NCBI GenBank assembly: GCA_004292985.1 | Contig: RDXT01000582.1 | Coordinates: forward strand, 1 to 8,546 | Direction of reading: 5' to 3' | DNA length: 8,546 bases | From: Bacteroidota bacterium | Lineage (GTDB): Bacteria; Bacteroidota; Bacteroidia; J057 | In this document: positions 6,248-8,546 of the stretch, piece after piece | Numbering within the stretch: position 1 is the stretch's first letter | Layout of the letters: each line of letters begins with the position of its first letter | Made by a program: the position numbers and the translations under genes | The notes under the pieces: generated by a model | The model's database searches: none | What the model saw: the letters and a program-made list of their open reading frames with translations, nothing else | What the model was told of the DNA's origin: nothing

Positions 6248-6370
6248 GGGGGGAGAATAGCCGGGGGAGAGATATTGCGTATGTTGGTGGGTGCTGTCGT
6301 TGCGTCAGTACGGATGTTGTGTGCCATACTAATGAAACTACGCATTTCAAATGCTAACAAAACATAATTA
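6248..6370 (+). other. Intergenic junction with G/T-rich block and composition change
   Basis: This is non-coding DNA between E2 and the AraC-type gene. From about 6275 to 6323 the plus strand is dominated by G and T with few A or C. It then turns AT-rich from about 6326. It marks the switch from about 57% GC genes to about 34% GC genes. No terminator hairpin, tRNA, integrase or clear attachment repeat was found, and no convincing TAnnTTTG box precedes the next gene. Confidence 0.5.
6342..6354 (+). promoter_or_regulatory. Palindrome GCATTTcAAATGC upstream of the AraC-type gene
   Basis: Six-base arms flank a single central base, 16 bases before the ATG at 6371. The 11-base core CATTTCAAATG recurs at 7675-7685, and CATTTCAAA recurs at 7623-7631, beside the next gene. 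A candidate binding site for a dimeric regulator; function is inferred only. Confidence 0.35.
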
Positions 6371-7555
6371 ATGTTTTTTTCCTTTAGTTTAAAAAGTTCG
6401 GTTTTACTCATTTTCTTTTTTCATGGAATTGTCTTTTCCATTCTGCTGCTTATTAAAAGTGTACAAGCTGAAAACAAGCCAAGTCTTTGGCTCAGTTTAT
6501 TTACACTATTAGGTTCCTTTTATATAGCTCCTTTCATGCTTGGGTATGCAGGATGGTACTCCCAACAGCCCTATAGAAACATTCTTTTTTATGTCCCCTT
6601 TCAGCAACTATTTTTGTTGCCACCCGTTCTGTACTTCTATTTCAAAAATCTGCTTGATAAGTCATTTACGTTTTCAAAAAATGATTACCTTCATTTTATC
6701 CCTGCTTCAGTCTATCTGATGTATTCCTTTGCTGTTTTCTTTACAGATATAGTCATTCTGAAAGACGATTTTTTTTACAAAGATGGCAAAGACAAAGATT
6801 TTTCATATTGGTATCAGATAGCTGGGCTATTCTCATTAATTTATTATCTGATTGAAAGCCTCAAAACCTACTATACGTATAAAGCGATAACGTATAATGT
6901 AGTGAGTTTTGCTGATTCTGTAATGTTCAAGTGGGCTAAACGATTTCTGATAGCATTTTTGCTGCTTATTGCTATTCGTATACTATTTTTTATAGTCAAC
7001 CCTGAGTGGGATGAATTTGGGAAAAAGTTTTGGTATTACGTATGTTTTTCAATTCTCTTCTACTACATGTCAATAAGCGGCTATACAAATTCAATATTAT
7101 CAGTCACCTCTTTTAAAGATTCCCCGGTAAATTCAAATACGATTGAAACGGCGTTTCCTTTAACAAGTCCTGATAACGGAAAGTCAGAAGAAAAGAATGA
7201 AATACCAGACCTGGATACATGGAAAGAAAAAATAGAAAATCTGATGGTGCTTGACAAACTGTACGAGAACCCAGAACTTGTAATATCAGACCTAAGCAAC
7301 ATATTAGGAACTCATTCCAAGAAAGTATCTCAAGTCATTAATCAAGGATTCAATATGAACTTTAATGACTTTGTAAATCACTATAGAATCAACGCCTTCC
7401 TTCAAAAAGTTCAAGAGGGCGAACACAACATTCACACTTTTCTGAGTCTTGCTTTTGAATGTGGTTTTAATTCCAAGTCCACCTTCAACAGAGCTTTTAA
7501 AAGAGCGACATCCCTGAATCCAAAAGAATATATTGAAAAAAAACACAAAAAATAG
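6371..7555 (+). CDS. Membrane-bound AraC-family transcriptional regulator (7 TM)
   Basis: This 394-residue protein joins a polytopic membrane half to a cytoplasmic DNA-binding half. About seven hydrophobic segments are visible, near residues 9-30, 39-60, 71-92, 107-130, 146-164, 189-209 and 220-240. A polar linker (about 245-285, rich in S, N, E, K) leads to an AraC-type double helix-turn-helix (about 298-390). The first is LVISDLSNILGTHSKKVSQV; the second is TFLSLAFECGFNSKSTFNRA followed by LNPKEYI, the family signature. Such proteins are common in Bacteroidota and are thought to sense a signal at the membrane and act directly on DNA; the ligand is unknown. GC is about 35%, far below the left-hand genes. 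Its T7 and T8 runs reflect the AT bias. The serine hydrolase gene follows 78 bases downstream on the same strand and is the likely target. Confidence 0.92.
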   Translation: MFFSFSLKSSVLLIFFFHGIVFSILLLIKSVQAENKPSLWLSLFTLLGSFYIAPFMLGYAGWYSQQPYRNILFYVPFQQLFLLPPVLYFYFKNLLDKSFTFSKNDYLHFIPASVYLMYSFAVFFTDIVILKDDFFYKDGKDKDFSYWYQIAGLFSLIYYLIESLKTYYTYKAITYNVVSFADSVMFKWAKRFLIAFLLLIAIRILFFIVNPEWDEFGKKFWYYVCFSILFYYMSISGYTNSILSVTSFKDSPVNSNTIETAFPLTSPDNGKSEEKNEIPDLDTWKEKIENLMVLDKLYENPELVISDLSNILGTHSKKVSQVINQGFNMNFNDFVNHYRINAFLQKVQEGEHNIHTFLSLAFECGFNSKSTFNRAFKRATSLNPKEYIEKKHKK

Positions 7556-7558
7556 GTG

Positions 7559-7574
7559 TCAAATCAGGATTTGA
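7559..7574 (+). promoter_or_regulatory. Inverted repeat TCAAAT-N4-ATTTGA
   Basis: Perfect six-base arms around CAGG, starting four bases after the AraC-type stop codon and 59 bases before the hydrolase ATG. No T-run follows, so an operator is as likely as a weak 3' hairpin. Confidence 0.35.
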
Positions 7575-7605
7575 AGCGCCTTGTTGGCTGAATAGCAGGA
7601 CTTTT

Positions 7606-7631
7606 GTCAACTTCAAAGTCAACATTTCAAA
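7606..7631 (+). repeat. Imperfect tandem repeat before the hydrolase start
   Basis: GTCAACTTCAAA (7606-7617) is followed directly by GTCAACATTTCAAA (7618-7631): the same unit with two extra bases. It ends two bases before the ATG at 7634. The left unit also lies within an inverted pair, GACTTT (7599-7604) with AAAGTC (7615-7620). AraC-family proteins commonly bind direct repeats, so this is a candidate operator. Confidence 0.45.
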
Positions 7632-7633
7632 AA

Positions 7634-8546
7634 ATGAGAAAATTACTCCTGGGCTTTCTTCTTATTGCAGGCTCCATTTCAAATGGACAAACGCAAGTCG
7701 CTCTGACACCCAAACACATCAAACTTCTTGATAGCATTGCAACACAAGACGTACCCAAAAACGCCCCTGGTATTGCAACCGCTATTATTCAGGACGGGAA
7801 CGTGATGTATGAAAAGTATGCAGGCTACGCAGACTTAACAGACAGTACGCTTATCCGGAATTCTACACGTTTCAACATTGCTTCAAATGGCAAACAATTC
7901 ACTGCATTGGCAGTATTGACCTTAGTTGACCAAAATAAACTTAACCTTTCTGACGATATCAGAAAATGGTTTCCAGAATTATACCCCCAAATTAAGGCGG
8001 AAATCACTATTCAGCATTTGTTAACTCATACAAGTGGCATCAGAGATTGCTATGATCTATGGTCATTACAAGGGTATACCTGGTGGAAAGAATCCTTTAA
8101 CAACAACGATGTATTAGCTTTGATTGCGAAACAGACTGGTTTGAATTTTCAACCAGGCACTACGTATCTATATAGCAACACGAACTACATTCTATTGGCT
8201 TTAATTGTAGAAAAAGCCTCCAAGAAAACCTTTGTAGAATACACAAATGAGATGTTTGAGCAACTGAATATGCCTAACACTTCTTTCGAGAGTGACTTTA
8301 CAAAAATTCGTGGACAGATCGCAAGAGCATACTTCAATTTTGAAACCTGGAAAACGTATAACTGGATTTGGAATGTTTGTGGCGATGGGAATATTTTCTC
8401 TTCATTGGAAGACCAGATACAATGGGAAAAACTCGTTCAAGGCAAAGGCATTTCGACTTTCAGCAGAAAAACCATTTTAGAAAGTCAAGAAGTCATAAAA
8501 GGTTCAACAGTTGATAACTATGGTTATGGACTTGAATTCGGGAAGT
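7634..8546 (+). CDS. Serine beta-lactamase-family hydrolase, N-terminal part
   Basis: The frame is open from ATG 7634 to the window edge, giving 304 residues with the C-terminus missing. Residues 1-19 form a signal peptide (MRKLLLGFLLIAGS, cut near SNGQ), so the enzyme is exported. The class C beta-lactamase/penicillin-binding fold is indicated by S84-N-G-K87 within FNIASNGKQFTALAVL (SxxK nucleophile and base), LLTHTSGI (129-136), and Y180-S-N182 within YLYSNTNYILLALIVEKAS (YxN). The third motif (HxG or KTG) should lie beyond the window, after YGYGLEFG. The family includes D-alanyl peptidases, esterases and beta-lactamases; motifs alone do not give the substrate, and antibiotic resistance should not be assumed. 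The gene follows the membrane AraC regulator by 78 bases and shares its low GC (about 32% in a sampled line). Confidence 0.93.
   Translation, partial: MRKLLLGFLLIAGSISNGQTQVALTPKHIKLLDSIATQDVPKNAPGIATAIIQDGNVMYEKYAGYADLTDSTLIRNSTRFNIASNGKQFTALAVLTLVDQNKLNLSDDIRKWFPELYPQIKAEITIQHLLTHTSGIRDCYDLWSLQGYTWWKESFNNNDVLALIAKQTGLNFQPGTTYLYSNTNYILLALIVEKASKKTFVEYTNEMFEQLNMPNTSFESDFTKIRGQIARAYFNFETWKTYNWIWNVCGDGNIFSSLEDQIQWEKLVQGKGISTFSRKTILESQEVIKGSTVDNYGYGLEFGK

Noticed and set aside
3566..6333. A 10-base word CCATACTAAT shared in opposite orientation by two intergenic regions (3566-3575 and 6324-6333)
   Set aside because: Ten-base matches are expected several times by chance in a window this size, and neither flank extends the similarity.
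6371..6776. T7 after the AraC-type start codon and T8 at 6769-6776 as phase-variation tracts
   Set aside because: Both encode phenylalanine codons in an AT-rich membrane protein, where such runs are ordinary; the frame is intact.

Overview
The window looks like chromosomal DNA from a GC-rich member of the Bacteroidota, plausibly Saprospiria-like, although the genus cannot be fixed from sequence alone. Four things support this. A secreted protein ends in a type IX secretion (T9SS) sorting domain. Several gene starts carry the Bacteroidota -7 promoter box TAnnTTTG. Shine-Dalgarno sequences are absent. The protein families (SPOR tail, 137-residue ArfB-like rescue factor, 432-residue lipoyl acyltransferase, membrane AraC regulator) are typical of the phylum. 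No tRNA, rRNA, CRISPR array, transposase or integrase was seen, and no stretch over 300 bases lacks a gene.

Layout, left to right. Bases 1-201 hold the 3' end of a SPOR-domain gene. A small outer-membrane beta-barrel gene follows (338-991, TTG start), then cinA (1046-2299). cinA converges on, and overlaps by 8 bp, a lipoprotein gene on the minus strand (2292-2960). An arfB-like peptidyl-tRNA hydrolase gene (3045-3458, minus) has its stop codon inside a G-run array able to form a G-quadruplex. Divergent from arfB is a secreted propeller-like protein with a T9SS tail (3627-4841). Next comes a complete dihydrolipoamide acyltransferase E2 gene (4949-6247) without E1 or E3 neighbours.

At about 6250-6370 the base composition changes sharply. 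Sampled 60-base lines are near 57-58% GC to the left and near 32-35% GC to the right. The AT-rich part carries a seven-helix membrane protein with a C-terminal AraC DNA-binding domain (6371-7555) and the first 304 codons of an exported serine beta-lactamase-family hydrolase (7634 to the window end). These two probably form a regulator-target pair, perhaps acquired horizontally. The 78-base gap between them holds an inverted repeat and an imperfect tandem repeat that are candidate operators.

The left part is mostly independent housekeeping genes with their own promoters rather than one operon. The observations most worth following up are the G-quadruplex at the arfB stop codon, the membrane AraC/serine hydrolase pair with its repeats, and the altered amidohydrolase motifs of CinA.
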